A stretch of DNA of 64,000 bases from Bradyrhizobium vignae. GTDB lineage: Bacteria > Pseudomonadota > Alphaproteobacteria > Rhizobiales > Xanthobacteraceae. Below the pieces are notes generated by a model. The model was not told the origin of the DNA. It worked only from the letters and a program-made list of their open reading frames with translations, and searched no databases. Numbering within the stretch: the stretch's first letter is position 1; each line of letters starts with the position of its first letter. This document shows, in pieces, positions 8,096 to 15,347 of this stretch. Both the position numbers and the translations under genes were made by a program. The stretch is from NCBI RefSeq assembly GCF_004114425.1, contig NZ_RDQF01000005.1:124001-188000 (forward strand), given 5' to 3'.

Positions 8096-8356
8096 ATGGC
8101 CACCCCGACCATCGCATCGCTTGCGCCGCTGCTGGATCGCCTGTTCGGCGAAGCCGAGGCTGCAAGCGACGCAACGGAAGCCGCTGTTGCGGATCTGTCC
8201 GACGCGGACCGGGACCGGATGATGCGGAGCAAGACCGAATATCGCGATCTCTATGGACGCCTGAAGGAGGCACCGCTCGCGGTCTCGCGCGAGACCGGAG
8301 CGCTGCTCTACACGCTGGCGCCCGCATCATGTCGCAGGTTCGTCACTGACACATGA
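8096..8356 (+). CDS. Hypothetical protein, 86 residues
   Basis: The ATG at 8096 follows TGGAGACTTCGA. The product is a small soluble mainly helical protein with DRLFGEAEAASDATEAAV and an acidic middle. LKEAPLAVSRETGALLYTLA appears near the end. It lies 15 bases upstream of the SMR exporter gene on the same strand and may be co-transcribed with it. No family was recognised; similar small proteins occur in related bacteria. Confidence 0.6.
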   Translation: MATPTIASLAPLLDRLFGEAEAASDATEAAVADLSDADRDRMMRSKTEYRDLYGRLKEAPLAVSRETGALLYTLAPASCRRFVTDT

Positions 8357-8371
8357 TATGGGCTCGGGCTC

Positions 8372-8716
8372 ATGACCTCCGCCTTCAATGCCTACGCAGC
8401 TCTCGCCCTTGCCATCGTGTTCGAGGTCACGGCGTCGGCGTTGCTGCAGCAGTCCGCGCAATTCACCCGTCCCTGGCCGACGCTGGCGATGGTGCTGTTC
8501 TACGCCGCCTCGTTCTACGCGCTGTCGGTGGCGATCCGGGTCATCCCGTTGAGCATCGCCTATGCGATCTGGGGCGGGGTCGGCATCATCCTGACCGCCA
8601 CCGTTTCGTTCGTGCTGTTCCGCCAGATACTGGACGCTGCAGCCTTCGTCGGCATCGCGCTGATCGTATCAGGGGTCGTGATCATCAACCTGTTCTCGGA
8701 GACCACGATGCGTTGA
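8372..8716 (+). CDS. Small multidrug resistance (SMR) family transporter
   Basis: The 114-residue product has four transmembrane helices. It shows the family hallmarks: the essential membrane Glu in helix 1 (IVFEVTASALLQQS), YALSVAIRVIPLSIAYAIWGGVG over helices 2-3, and a final helix GIALIVSGVVIINL. SMR proteins form dual-topology dimers in the inner membrane and exchange protons for cationic compounds such as quaternary ammonium or guanidinium. The AIWGGVG motif fits either the Qac or Gdx subtype. It follows a small hypothetical gene on the same strand. Confidence 0.9.
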   Translation: MTSAFNAYAALALAIVFEVTASALLQQSAQFTRPWPTLAMVLFYAASFYALSVAIRVIPLSIAYAIWGGVGIILTATVSFVLFRQILDAAAFVGIALIVSGVVIINLFSETTMR

Positions 8717-8733
8717 TGCCGGAACGCCCGGCG

Positions 8734-9096
8734 TTATTGGCCATGCACCGGCTTGGGCGGACGCGGCGCCGAACGGGGCGCCTTTGCACCGGGCTTGCCC
8801 GAACCCCGGGGCGGCGGCTCATCAACCGACTCGAGATAGGCGGCAAGTGCCTTGGCCGAGTCGGAGCTGGTTGCGTAATGATCCCTCAGGAACCAGGACA
8901 GCGTCAGGCTGAAGCGGCCCTTGGCAAGGCCGCGTGGGCTGCGGTGGCAGGTCGCGCAGCCTTCAGCGAAGATCTTCGCGGGCGATTTGCCGGCGTCGAG
9001 ATTTTGCGCGGCGGCGGCCGTCGCCGTCAGCACTGCGGCTGCAAGAATGATCAAGAGCGCGGTCAAGCCGCGTCCCGGTCGAAACAGCGACGTCAA
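8734..9096 (-). CDS. Small c-type cytochrome
   Basis: The 120-residue product has a signal peptide (RGLTALLIILAAAVLTATAAA) and one heme-binding motif, CATCH, at about residues 47-51. It continues RGLAKGRFSLTLSWFLRDHY and KALAAYLESV, and ends in a Pro-rich basic tail. It is probably a periplasmic electron carrier. The mature sequence has no methionine at all, so the usual Met axial ligand is missing; the His of RDHY could replace it. It converges with the SMR gene and no partner oxidoreductase lies nearby. Confidence 0.8.
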   Translation of the reverse strand: MTSLFRPGRGLTALLIILAAAVLTATAAAAQNLDAGKSPAKIFAEGCATCHRSPRGLAKGRFSLTLSWFLRDHYATSSDSAKALAAYLESVDEPPPRGSGKPGAKAPRSAPRPPKPVHGQ

Positions 9097-9123
9097 ATGT
9101 GGTCCCCCTCGCCCGTCGTGCGA

Positions 9124-9303
9124 TCACGCAGCCGACGGCTGATCGAATTCGGGCGGCGCGTAGGCCTTGCCGTCCTGGTCGGTGATGACGACCCGCCAGC
9201 CCTCGCTCGCCCACACTTTCGCCTTCGCCACGATGAGCAGCCGGCTCTCGCGGGCGAAACTGTACTTCTCGTTGTCGCGTTCTGCGACCATCTTGTAGGC
9301 CAA
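9124..9303 (-). CDS. Hypothetical protein, about 59 residues
   Basis: The coding core reads KMVAERDNEKYSFARESRLL, then VAKAKVWASEGWRVVITDQD. The most natural start is TTG at 9303 (LAYKMV), preceded by GGGGAT. An ATG at 9330 adds nine residues that look non-coding. It is a small soluble protein of the kind often seen in Bradyrhizobium genomes with no assigned function. It lies 27 bases downstream of the start of the cytochrome gene's upstream region and may share a promoter region. Confidence 0.55.
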   Translation of the reverse strand: MAYKMVAERDNEKYSFARESRLLIVAKAKVWASEGWRVVITDQDGKAYAPPEFDQPSAA

Positions 9304-9459
9304 TTCGCATCCCCTTGCGTCGCCCTGCACCCGGCCTCCTCGTGGCAGCGGGCTTTGGCGGCAATTCGCCGGGAGCGTGGCAATTTGATGCCATCCGCAG
9401 GCGGTATGGCCGGCCCCGTACCATCGGCAACGGAGCCGATCCTGCTGTTCGGATCGGCG

Positions 9460-9564
9460 CTAAAGCATGATCCGGAAAAGTGCGAAGCGGTTTTCCGGAA
9501 AGATCATGCGTAAACAACAAGCTAAAGCGCGATGACGATTCATCCAAATCTCATCGCGCTTTAG
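9460..9564 (+). repeat. 105-bp palindromic element, copy 1
   Basis: Begins CTAAAGCATGATCCGG and ends ATCGCGCTTTAG, with CTAAAGC/GCTTTAG terminal inverted repeats. It holds two hairpins, one from GCATGATCCGGAAAA to TTTCCGGAAAGATCATGC and one from CTAAAGCGCGATGA to TCATCGCGCTTTAG. Copies 2 (10015-10119, inverted) and 3 (17044-17148) are near identical. Its right end supplies the TAA stop of the gene that ends at 9561. Confidence 0.95.
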
Positions 9565-9842
9565 TGCACGCGGATAATATGGGGACGGCCGAGATTGATC
9601 AGGCCCTGCACCGCCGAGAGGCGGTCATCGAGGGCTGCAATGGTGAGCAGCAGATTGTTGCGACGCTCGTCGAGCAAACCCATCTCGGCGCCGGTGAGCT
9701 TCGCGCTCGCCCGTTCCTTGTGGATCGCTTCGAGAGATTTGCGCAGTGCGGCGATCAGGCCGGCCAGCTGCTTGGCCTCCTTGGTCATCGACCGCTTTGC
9801 GACATTTTGCTGACGGCGCGTCTCCGCTTGGCTCTGTCTCAT
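9561..9842 (-). CDS. Hypothetical helical protein, 93 residues
   Basis: Small soluble basic protein, mostly helical: MRQSQAETRRQQNVAKRSM, then TKEAKQLAGLIAALRKSLEA and LLDERRNNLLLTIAALDDRL. Three ATG codons occur in a row (9848, 9845, 9842); a CGGAGG site ends directly before the first, so the third at 9842 has the best spacing. The stop codon is the TAA in the terminal repeat of the 105-bp element copy 1, so the last residue (His) abuts the element. Two inverted copies of that element flank the gene. Function unknown. Confidence 0.65.
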   Translation of the reverse strand: MRQSQAETRRQQNVAKRSMTKEAKQLAGLIAALRKSLEAIHKERASAKLTGAEMGLLDERRNNLLLTIAALDDRLSAVQGLINLGRPHIIRVH

Positions 9843-9978
9843 CATCATCCTCCGGTGCCCCGCTGCCCCGAGTGGATGACTGCAGCTTTGGGTAGACATA
9901 TTACGATCGATGAAATCTGCCCGCGAAGAACTTTCTTAAATTGTACGCGCACGGAACTTGAGCGGCCCGCCAAAGCAG

Positions 9979-10005
9979 AAAGCCCGGCGCGAGGGCCGGG
10001 CTTTC
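9979..10005 (-). terminator. Intrinsic terminator-like hairpin
   Basis: Stem AAAGCCCGGC / GCCGGGCTTT with a short loop. Read on the minus strand it lies downstream of the SH3-domain gene and the 105-bp element and is followed by TTTCTGC. Confidence 0.55.
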
Positions 10006-10014
10006 CAGGGAAGG

Positions 10015-10119
10015 CTAAAGCGCGATGAGATTTGGATGAATCGTCATCGCGCTTTAGCTTGTTGTTTACGCATGATCTTTCCGGAAAACCGCTTCGCACT
10101 TTTCCGGATCATGCTTTAG
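10015..10119 (-). repeat. 105-bp palindromic element, copy 2 (inverted)
   Basis: Reverse complement of copy 1 over its full length. Its right end (GCTTTAG, 10113-10119) supplies the TAA stop codon of the SH3-domain gene, which enters the element from the opposite terminus to the genes at copies 1 and 3. Confidence 0.95.
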
Positions 10120-11195
10120 TGCTTCTGGTGACCGTCGCCGGGACCGCCGGCCGGGGCGCCACCCGCACGTGGCGCGGCATTGACGTGCGGAGCGCCACCG
10201 CCGCCGGGATGCGGCATGGCAGGCGCGGTCGCGCGCGGTGCCGGCATCTGCGCGCGCGCATTCATCGGCGCACCATGGCTCACATTCGGCTGCGCCACGT
10301 GCGGCGTCGTGGGCCGTGCGGCAGGTGCAGCCGACACGCGCGGCGCTTCATGCGCACGCGCCATCGGCTGGGCACGGACGGCGGCGCGGCTTGCAGCTTG
10401 CTCGTGCATCATGCGCGCCTGTGCATCGCGCGGATTGCGGCTCTGCACATTGGCCCGCTCATGCGCGATGCGCTCGCTACGGCCGACGCGCGTCCGGTCG
10501 GCCGTCACTGCAGCGTCGCGTTTCGTGATCGCCGCATCACGCTTCGTGATCGCAGCGTCGCCCCTTCCGATCGCAGCGTCGCGCCTTGCGATCGCAGCGT
10601 CGCGCCTTGCGATCGCGGCGTCACGGGTGGCAATCGCGGCATCGTGCCGTGAGGTCGTAGCGTCACGCCCCGAGATCGCGGCGGCACCCTTGCCACGCAC
10701 GCCTTCACGTTCCAGCGCGATTGCCGCGTCACGCGTCGCTGCACGACCGATACGGGCTGCGCCCGGGTCGAGCGTCATCCGCGTCGCAAAGCGCTCGTGC
10801 GAGATCCAGTAATTGTTCCAGTAAGCGTGGCGGCGGTACCAGGGGCGTCCCGCATAATAGCTCGACCAGTACGAGGTCAGCACGAAGGGCACGACTGGCA
10901 CGTCGATCTCGTCGACATAGTCGGGGAGATAGACGTAGTGATTGCGGTAGAGATATTCGAGATATTGCGAGGATACCCAGCCGCGATCGTCGGAGAAGCT
11001 CACGTCGCACCAGGCATTGCCGCGCAGGCAGCCATGGATGTTGACGCGGGCGCCGCCGGGGATGCGATCGACCAGGGGAAAGCCCGCGCCCGGCCCGGCA
11101 CGCAGACCGGTCGAGACGGTGACGATGCCCGGCGCGGCCAGTGCGGCCGTCGGGGCGAGCAGCAATGCAGCAAACAGAACGCTTCTGAGTCTCAT
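10116..11195 (-). CDS. Exported SH3-domain protein with heptad DAAI repeats
   Basis: The 359-residue product has a signal peptide (residues 1-20), then a bacterial SH3 domain (about 22-85, with STGLRAGPGAGFPLVDRIPGG and DRGWVSSQYLEY). A Tyr/Trp-rich segment (about 85-135) follows. Residues 177-232 form eight consecutive seven-residue repeats of the type RDAAIAR, and the tail is Pro/Ala/Gly-rich and ends DGHQKH. SH3b domains usually bind cell-wall peptides, so an envelope role is likely. The stop is supplied by the 105-bp element copy 2. The Arg/Asp repeat is unusual and may be recently expanded, since the 21-bp units are nearly identical. Confidence 0.8.
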   Translation of the reverse strand: MRLRSVLFAALLLAPTAALAAPGIVTVSTGLRAGPGAGFPLVDRIPGGARVNIHGCLRGNAWCDVSFSDDRGWVSSQYLEYLYRNHYVYLPDYVDEIDVPVVPFVLTSYWSSYYAGRPWYRRHAYWNNYWISHERFATRMTLDPGAARIGRAATRDAAIALEREGVRGKGAAAISGRDATTSRHDAAIATRDAAIARRDAAIARRDAAIGRGDAAITKRDAAITKRDAAVTADRTRVGRSERIAHERANVQSRNPRDAQARMMHEQAASRAAVRAQPMARAHEAPRVSAAPAARPTTPHVAQPNVSHGAPMNARAQMPAPRATAPAMPHPGGGGAPHVNAAPRAGGAPAGGPGDGHQKH

Positions 11196-11347
11196 GGCAT
11201 GTTCCTCCTCTGCGAGACGGAACGCGCAAGCGAAACGGGCGTTCCGCCTGTCATCACTGCATCCGCCGAAAGATTGAGAACACGCTGCGCGCGGAGTTCA
11301 ATATTCATCCGCCGTTCATCGACACCGCGAGCGTAGCAATTCCAGCG

Positions 11348-13270
11348 TCAGTTCACCGGCAGCATGAAGGCGTCGAAGTACGAGGCGAGCCCTGCAAAGT
11401 CGTCGAGCGACAGCACGCTGGCGACATACTGGTCGGGCCGGACCACGACCATGCAGCCGGCTTTTCGATCGATGCCGCGCATTGCGAAGACGTCTTGGCC
11501 GCCCTTGAGGTCCGGAGAAAACATCTTCTCGTAGTCGATCAGACCATAGCGGCCCTTGCGCGGGAGCAGCATTGGCGGCATCGCCGCGACGGCAAGCTCA
11601 CGATGATCCTGCTGAAAGACGGCACGCAGGTCGATCACGCTGTCGATGTCTGCGCCAACAGGCGTGTATCGCCGCATCGGCGATTCCCGGGATTCGGCAA
11701 GGAAGTTGCACAAGCCACGAATGGCCGAGCCGGCAGCCGCAGGATTCTCGGCAGGCGAAAACGCGTAGATGCGGAATCGGCCATCGGCCTGCGCCGCGTG
11801 GCCGAGATGCACCGGCTTGGCGTCCGCCAGGCGGATCACCGGCGCAGAATGGAAGCGCTTGCCGATGATGAGGCCTTCCGCGAGATGCTGATGCGTGGCC
11901 GCGCCGGTGAGAACCGATGGACGGTAATGCGTCGCCGTCCCTGCCGTGTAGCGGCCGTGCCGGACGAAATAATCCTGTGTCTTCGCCGCATCGGCACCGC
12001 CGGCCTTCGCGGCGGAAGCGAGAATTCCCGCCCACTCGCGGTCGAAATCGATCAACTCCTGCGCGACCGCCTGGCGCTCCGCCGAATAGGAGTGCAGCAA
12101 GCTCGGCGCACATTGCTTGCGGAGCACGGCGGCGAGCTTCCAACCGAGATTGAAGGCATCCTGCATCGAGACATTCATGCCCTGCCCGGCCTTCGGGCTG
12201 TGGGTGTGGCAGGCATCGCCGGCGATGAAGATGCGCGGCAGGCGCGTATCGATCTCCGCCTCCGGCACATCGTCGAACTTGTCGGTCAGGCGCTGGCCGA
12301 TCTCGTAGACCGACCACCAGGCGATTTCCTTCACCTCGAGCGAATGCGGCTTCAGGATCCGCTGCGCTTTCGCAATCACGTCGTCGGCAGTGATGTTGCG
12401 ATTGGCGACGCGCTCGCCGACGTCGAGTTTTGCGAGCTCGACATAGATGCGGACCATGTAGCCGCCTTCGCGCGGAATGATCAGCAGGCTGCCGTCCTTG
12501 GCCGACTGGATCAGGGACTTGAAGCGGATATCAGGGAAATCCGTCACGGCCAGCACGTCCATCACGCCCCAGGCGTGGTTGGCGGAATCGCCCTGCAGCT
12601 CGCGCCCGATCGATTTGCGCACCGTGCTGCGTGCGCCGTCGCAGCCGACGACGTAGCGCGCCTTGATCGTCTCGACCTTCCTCTCGTTTCCAGCATCGAC
12701 GCGTTCGAGCCGCACGATCACGGCATGATCGGCGGCATCAGCCGCCGGATCGACATGGAGGTCAAGCACGCGCCGGCTGTAATATGGCGCGAGCTTCGCC
12801 GGCGATTTGCGCATGACGTCGAGAAAGCAGTCATGGACGCGCGCCTGGTTCAGGATGACGTGCGGGAATTCCGACAGCCCGTCCTCGACGTCCTGCACCC
12901 GGCCGCTGCGCGTGATCTTCTCCGGCGTCCGCTCATCCGGCTTCCAGAACGTCGTCTCGTTGACCCAATAGGCCTCCTTCAGCACACGTTCGCTGAAACC
13001 ATAGGCGTGGAACATCTCCATGGTGCGGCAGGCGATACCGTCGGCCTGCCCGACCAGCAGGCGCTCCGGCTTCTGCTCGACGACGCAGGTCTTGATATCG
13101 GGGAATTGCGCAAGCTGAGCGGCGAGCGTCAGGCCGGCAGGCCCGCAACCGACGATGAGAACGTCGACCTCGGCAGGCACGCTTCCCGCCGCCCCCGACG
13201 CCTGAACGCGCGCAGCGGGATCGGCGATTTCTGGGTCGCCCGGCTGAAATCCATTGAGATGGAATTGCAT
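11348..13270 (-). CDS. FAD-dependent aromatic monooxygenase (3-hydroxybenzoate 4-monooxygenase/phenol hydroxylase family)
   Basis: The 640-residue product is a group A flavoprotein hydroxylase. It has the FAD dinucleotide motif VDVLIVGCGPAGLTLAAQLA (about 38-57), the DG motif around VGCDGARSTVRKS, and the second FAD motif IFIAGDACHTHSPKAGQGMN. It ends with a thioredoxin-like C-terminal domain as in phenol hydroxylases and MobA. It hydroxylates an aromatic ring with NAD(P)H and O2; length and layout favour a 3-hydroxybenzoate 4-monooxygenase-like enzyme, but the substrate is inferred. The ATG at 13270 has GAGAGG upstream. It is transcribed away from the MarR gene through overlapping promoters. 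Confidence 0.87.
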   Translation of the reverse strand: MQFHLNGFQPGDPEIADPAARVQASGAAGSVPAEVDVLIVGCGPAGLTLAAQLAQFPDIKTCVVEQKPERLLVGQADGIACRTMEMFHAYGFSERVLKEAYWVNETTFWKPDERTPEKITRSGRVQDVEDGLSEFPHVILNQARVHDCFLDVMRKSPAKLAPYYSRRVLDLHVDPAADAADHAVIVRLERVDAGNERKVETIKARYVVGCDGARSTVRKSIGRELQGDSANHAWGVMDVLAVTDFPDIRFKSLIQSAKDGSLLIIPREGGYMVRIYVELAKLDVGERVANRNITADDVIAKAQRILKPHSLEVKEIAWWSVYEIGQRLTDKFDDVPEAEIDTRLPRIFIAGDACHTHSPKAGQGMNVSMQDAFNLGWKLAAVLRKQCAPSLLHSYSAERQAVAQELIDFDREWAGILASAAKAGGADAAKTQDYFVRHGRYTAGTATHYRPSVLTGAATHQHLAEGLIIGKRFHSAPVIRLADAKPVHLGHAAQADGRFRIYAFSPAENPAAAGSAIRGLCNFLAESRESPMRRYTPVGADIDSVIDLRAVFQQDHRELAVAAMPPMLLPRKGRYGLIDYEKMFSPDLKGGQDVFAMRGIDRKAGCMVVVRPDQYVASVLSLDDFAGLASYFDAFMLPVN

Positions 13271-13302
13271 GAGCACCTCTCCCGTCAACTTCTGTTTGGA
13301 TA

Positions 13303-13337
13303 TTGATCAGTATGCTGACTATCAGTATACTTGTCAA
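13303..13337. promoter_or_regulatory. Overlapping face-to-face promoters with MarR operator dyad
   Basis: Plus strand: -35 TTGATC (13303-13308), 17-bp spacer, -10 TATACT (13326-13331), reading to the MarR gene. Minus strand: -35 TTGACA (13337-13332), 17-bp spacer, -10 CATACT (13314-13309), reading to the monooxygenase. The region 13309-13331 is a dyad: AGTATGCTGA and TCAGTATACT around a three-base centre. A repressor bound here would block both promoters. Confidence 0.8.
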
Positions 13338-13364
13338 TGACCCTCACCCTCCGCGGAGACTTCG

Positions 13365-13829
13365 GTGAAAGACCACAACGACATGCCCGGGCATCTGGCG
13401 CGCCGCTTCCAGCAGATCGCGGTCGCGGTGTTCCTGGCCGAGGTCGAAGACGCCGGCTTCGATCTCACGCCGGTGCAGTACGCCGCGCTCGCGACCATCA
13501 AGGCCAATCCGGGGCTGGACCAGGTAACGCTCGCAGGATTGATCGCCTACGATCGTACCACCATCACCGGCGTGATCGACCGCCTCGTCCAGAAGGGCCT
13601 CGCGGAGCGCCGCCCCTCCAGCCGCGACCGCCGCGCGCGGGAGCTTGAGATCACCGACGAAGGCCGGCGCACGCTGCGCAAGATCACGCCGGCCGTCGAA
13701 TCCGCGCAGCGCATCATGCTGCGTGGTCTCAGCGCGAAGGAGAGCGAGGAGCTGATGCGGCTCTTGCGCAAGGCCATCGCCGCCGGCAATGAGCTCAGCC
13801 GCGCTCCGCTGCGCGATGCGCAGGTCTGA
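13365..13829 (+). CDS. MarR family transcriptional regulator
   Basis: The 154-residue product has the winged-helix core of MarR proteins: LTPVQYAALATIKANPGL, then VTLAGLIAYDRTTITGVIDRL as the recognition region, and RRPSSRDRRARELEITDEG as the wing. The start is GTG at 13365, with GGAG eight bases upstream; an internal ATG lies six codons later. It is divergent from the aromatic monooxygenase and probably represses both genes until a phenolic ligand binds. The palindrome centred at about 13320 is the likely operator. Confidence 0.92.
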   Translation: MKDHNDMPGHLARRFQQIAVAVFLAEVEDAGFDLTPVQYAALATIKANPGLDQVTLAGLIAYDRTTITGVIDRLVQKGLAERRPSSRDRRARELEITDEGRRTLRKITPAVESAQRIMLRGLSAKESEELMRLLRKAIAAGNELSRAPLRDAQV

Positions 13830-13946
13830 TGCCGCACCCCGTCCGTAATTGTCGCAGCGCACGAAACCAGGAACTAACCTTCGGCTGCTAACGTCGGCCG
13901 CATTGGGCGCTTAACGCGCGATTAACTTTGCGGGGCGGAGTTTCGG

Positions 13947-14378
13947 ATGTCCAGGTTCGTCGTTATTGCCGCAGCCATCGCGCTCTCGACCGGTCACGCG
14001 CTCGCCAACGGCCATGGCGGCGGCGATGCCCCGCCCCCGCCGAAACCCGAGGCGACGACGGCACCGGCGAAGGTGGTCCTGACCAAGCAGGGTCCCAAGC
14101 TCGTCGATCTCAAGGGCATGACGCTTTATTATTACGAGCGCGACACCACCGGGAAGACCTCGAACTGCAACGGCAAGTGCACCGAGAGCTGGGTGCCGCT
14201 GGCGGCGACGGCCGACGCCAAGGCTGTCGGCGACTTCACCGTGATCAGCCGCAACGACGGCACCAAGATGTGGGCGTACCGCTACCGCCCGCTCTACACC
14301 TCGCCCGCCGACAAGGCGCCGGGCGATGCCAACGGCAATGCCACGACGCTGCAATGGCGCATTGCCCGGCCTGAGTAG
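13947..14378 (+). CDS. Exported COG4315-type repeat protein
   Basis: The 143-residue product has a signal peptide (MSRFVVIAAAIALSTGHALA) and a Gly/Pro-rich linker. Its core has the hallmark of the secreted lipoprotein-repeat family: MTLYYYERDTTGKTSNCNGKCTESW, where the Tyr-x-aromatic-x-x-Asp motif is followed by a disulfide-prone Cys pair and a Trp. A second unit is DGTKMWAYRYRPLYTS. It lacks a lipobox, so it is periplasmic rather than lipid-anchored. Family function is unknown. It stands alone. Confidence 0.85.
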   Translation: MSRFVVIAAAIALSTGHALANGHGGGDAPPPPKPEATTAPAKVVLTKQGPKLVDLKGMTLYYYERDTTGKTSNCNGKCTESWVPLAATADAKAVGDFTVISRNDGTKMWAYRYRPLYTSPADKAPGDANGNATTLQWRIARPE

Positions 14379-14420
14379 CAGCGCAGAAACAACCTGGCTC
14401 GAACGGCCGGTCGCGCAGCC

Positions 14421-15074
14421 TCACCCGCGCCAGCGCCCGCCCGTTTCGGCTTGCGCGCTCTGCCCTGGCGGCAGTACCACCACGGTAGAGCCCAGCTTCA
14501 CCCGATCATAGAGATCGATCACGTCCTCGTTGCGCATCCGGATGCAGCCGGACGAGATCGCCTGCCCGATATATTCGGGCTGGTTGGTACCGTGGATGCG
14601 GTAGAGCGTGTCCTTGTTGCCGACATAGAGATAGATGCCCCGCGCGCCCAGCGGATTGGCAGGCCCCCCGGGAACGCGCGCCGGATAGGGGCCGAGTCGC
14701 GCCTGGATATCCGCCGTCGGAACCCAGTCCGGCCATTCCGCCAAGCGGCCGACACGCGCGACGCCGGAAAACGCCATGGCTTCCTCACCGACCGCAACGC
14801 CGTAGCGGATCGCCTTGCCATCGGGCAGCACGTAATAGAGGTAACGCGCATCGGTATCGACCAGGATCGTGCCCGGCTGCTCCTTGCGACGGTAGTCCAC
14901 GATGTGGCGGAGATATTGCTCGGGCACGTTCGCCTGCGCATAAGGCGTGTGCGCGAGCAACTGACGGTCGCGCGGCGTCATGCTCGCATCCGTCGATGGC
15001 GAAAGCGTCGCCTGCATGCAGCCGCCCAGCGGCAACATGGCTGCGACGAACAAAACGAGTAGAGATCTTGGCAC
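14421..15074 (-). CDS. L,D-transpeptidase (YkuD family), lipoprotein
   Basis: The 217-residue product begins with a lipoprotein signal (LLVLFVAAMLPLGGC), so it should be anchored in the envelope. The YkuD domain (about 75-205) contains YRIHGTNQPEYIGQAISSGCIRMRN, with the conserved His, Gly and catalytic Cys of SxGCIRM. Such enzymes form 3-3 cross-links in peptidoglycan or attach proteins to it. The start is GTG at 15074; the longer open frame upstream lacks coding character. It is one of three YkuD/DUF2778-type proteins in the window. Confidence 0.88.
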   Translation of the reverse strand: MPRSLLVLFVAAMLPLGGCMQATLSPSTDASMTPRDRQLLAHTPYAQANVPEQYLRHIVDYRRKEQPGTILVDTDARYLYYVLPDGKAIRYGVAVGEEAMAFSGVARVGRLAEWPDWVPTADIQARLGPYPARVPGGPANPLGARGIYLYVGNKDTLYRIHGTNQPEYIGQAISSGCIRMRNEDVIDLYDRVKLGSTVVVLPPGQSAQAETGGRWRG

Positions 15075-15347
15075 CGCCGGCCCCCGGATAGCGGATAGCA
15101 GCGCCCCCAGCAGCCCCACATGCTGCCAAAATCGTGCTGAAAACAAGGCAGAATGGAACAATTGCGCGTGTTCGACAAACCGGGTTCCATCACCACAAAC
15201 GGCGGAAGACTGTCGCATCATCTCCATTCCCTCGCCTTGCTTTGGTCAAACCCGGCTGGACTCGTTGCGGCATGGGCTCACCTCAGATCAGCCCCGCGCC
15301 AATGCGGACGAATTAAACCTCATCAACCGGGCTTCAAAGGAGCTGCG
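15075..15347. other. Divergent promoter region
   Basis: A 273-bp gap between the divergent L,D-transpeptidase and the membrane-anchored Pro-rich protein. It presumably carries both promoters; no convincing motif or RNA was identified. Confidence 0.35.

Noticed and set aside
9480..10100. Identical frames beginning MDESSSRFSLLFTHDLSGKP and MRSGFPERSCVNNKL
   Set aside because: They are translations of the 105-bp repeat copies and not genes; the same peptides arise wherever the element lies.
11495..13306. A 603-residue plus-strand open frame
   Set aside because: It is the shadow of the FAD monooxygenase on the other strand; its composition is repetitive His/Arg/Asp and it lacks any domain.
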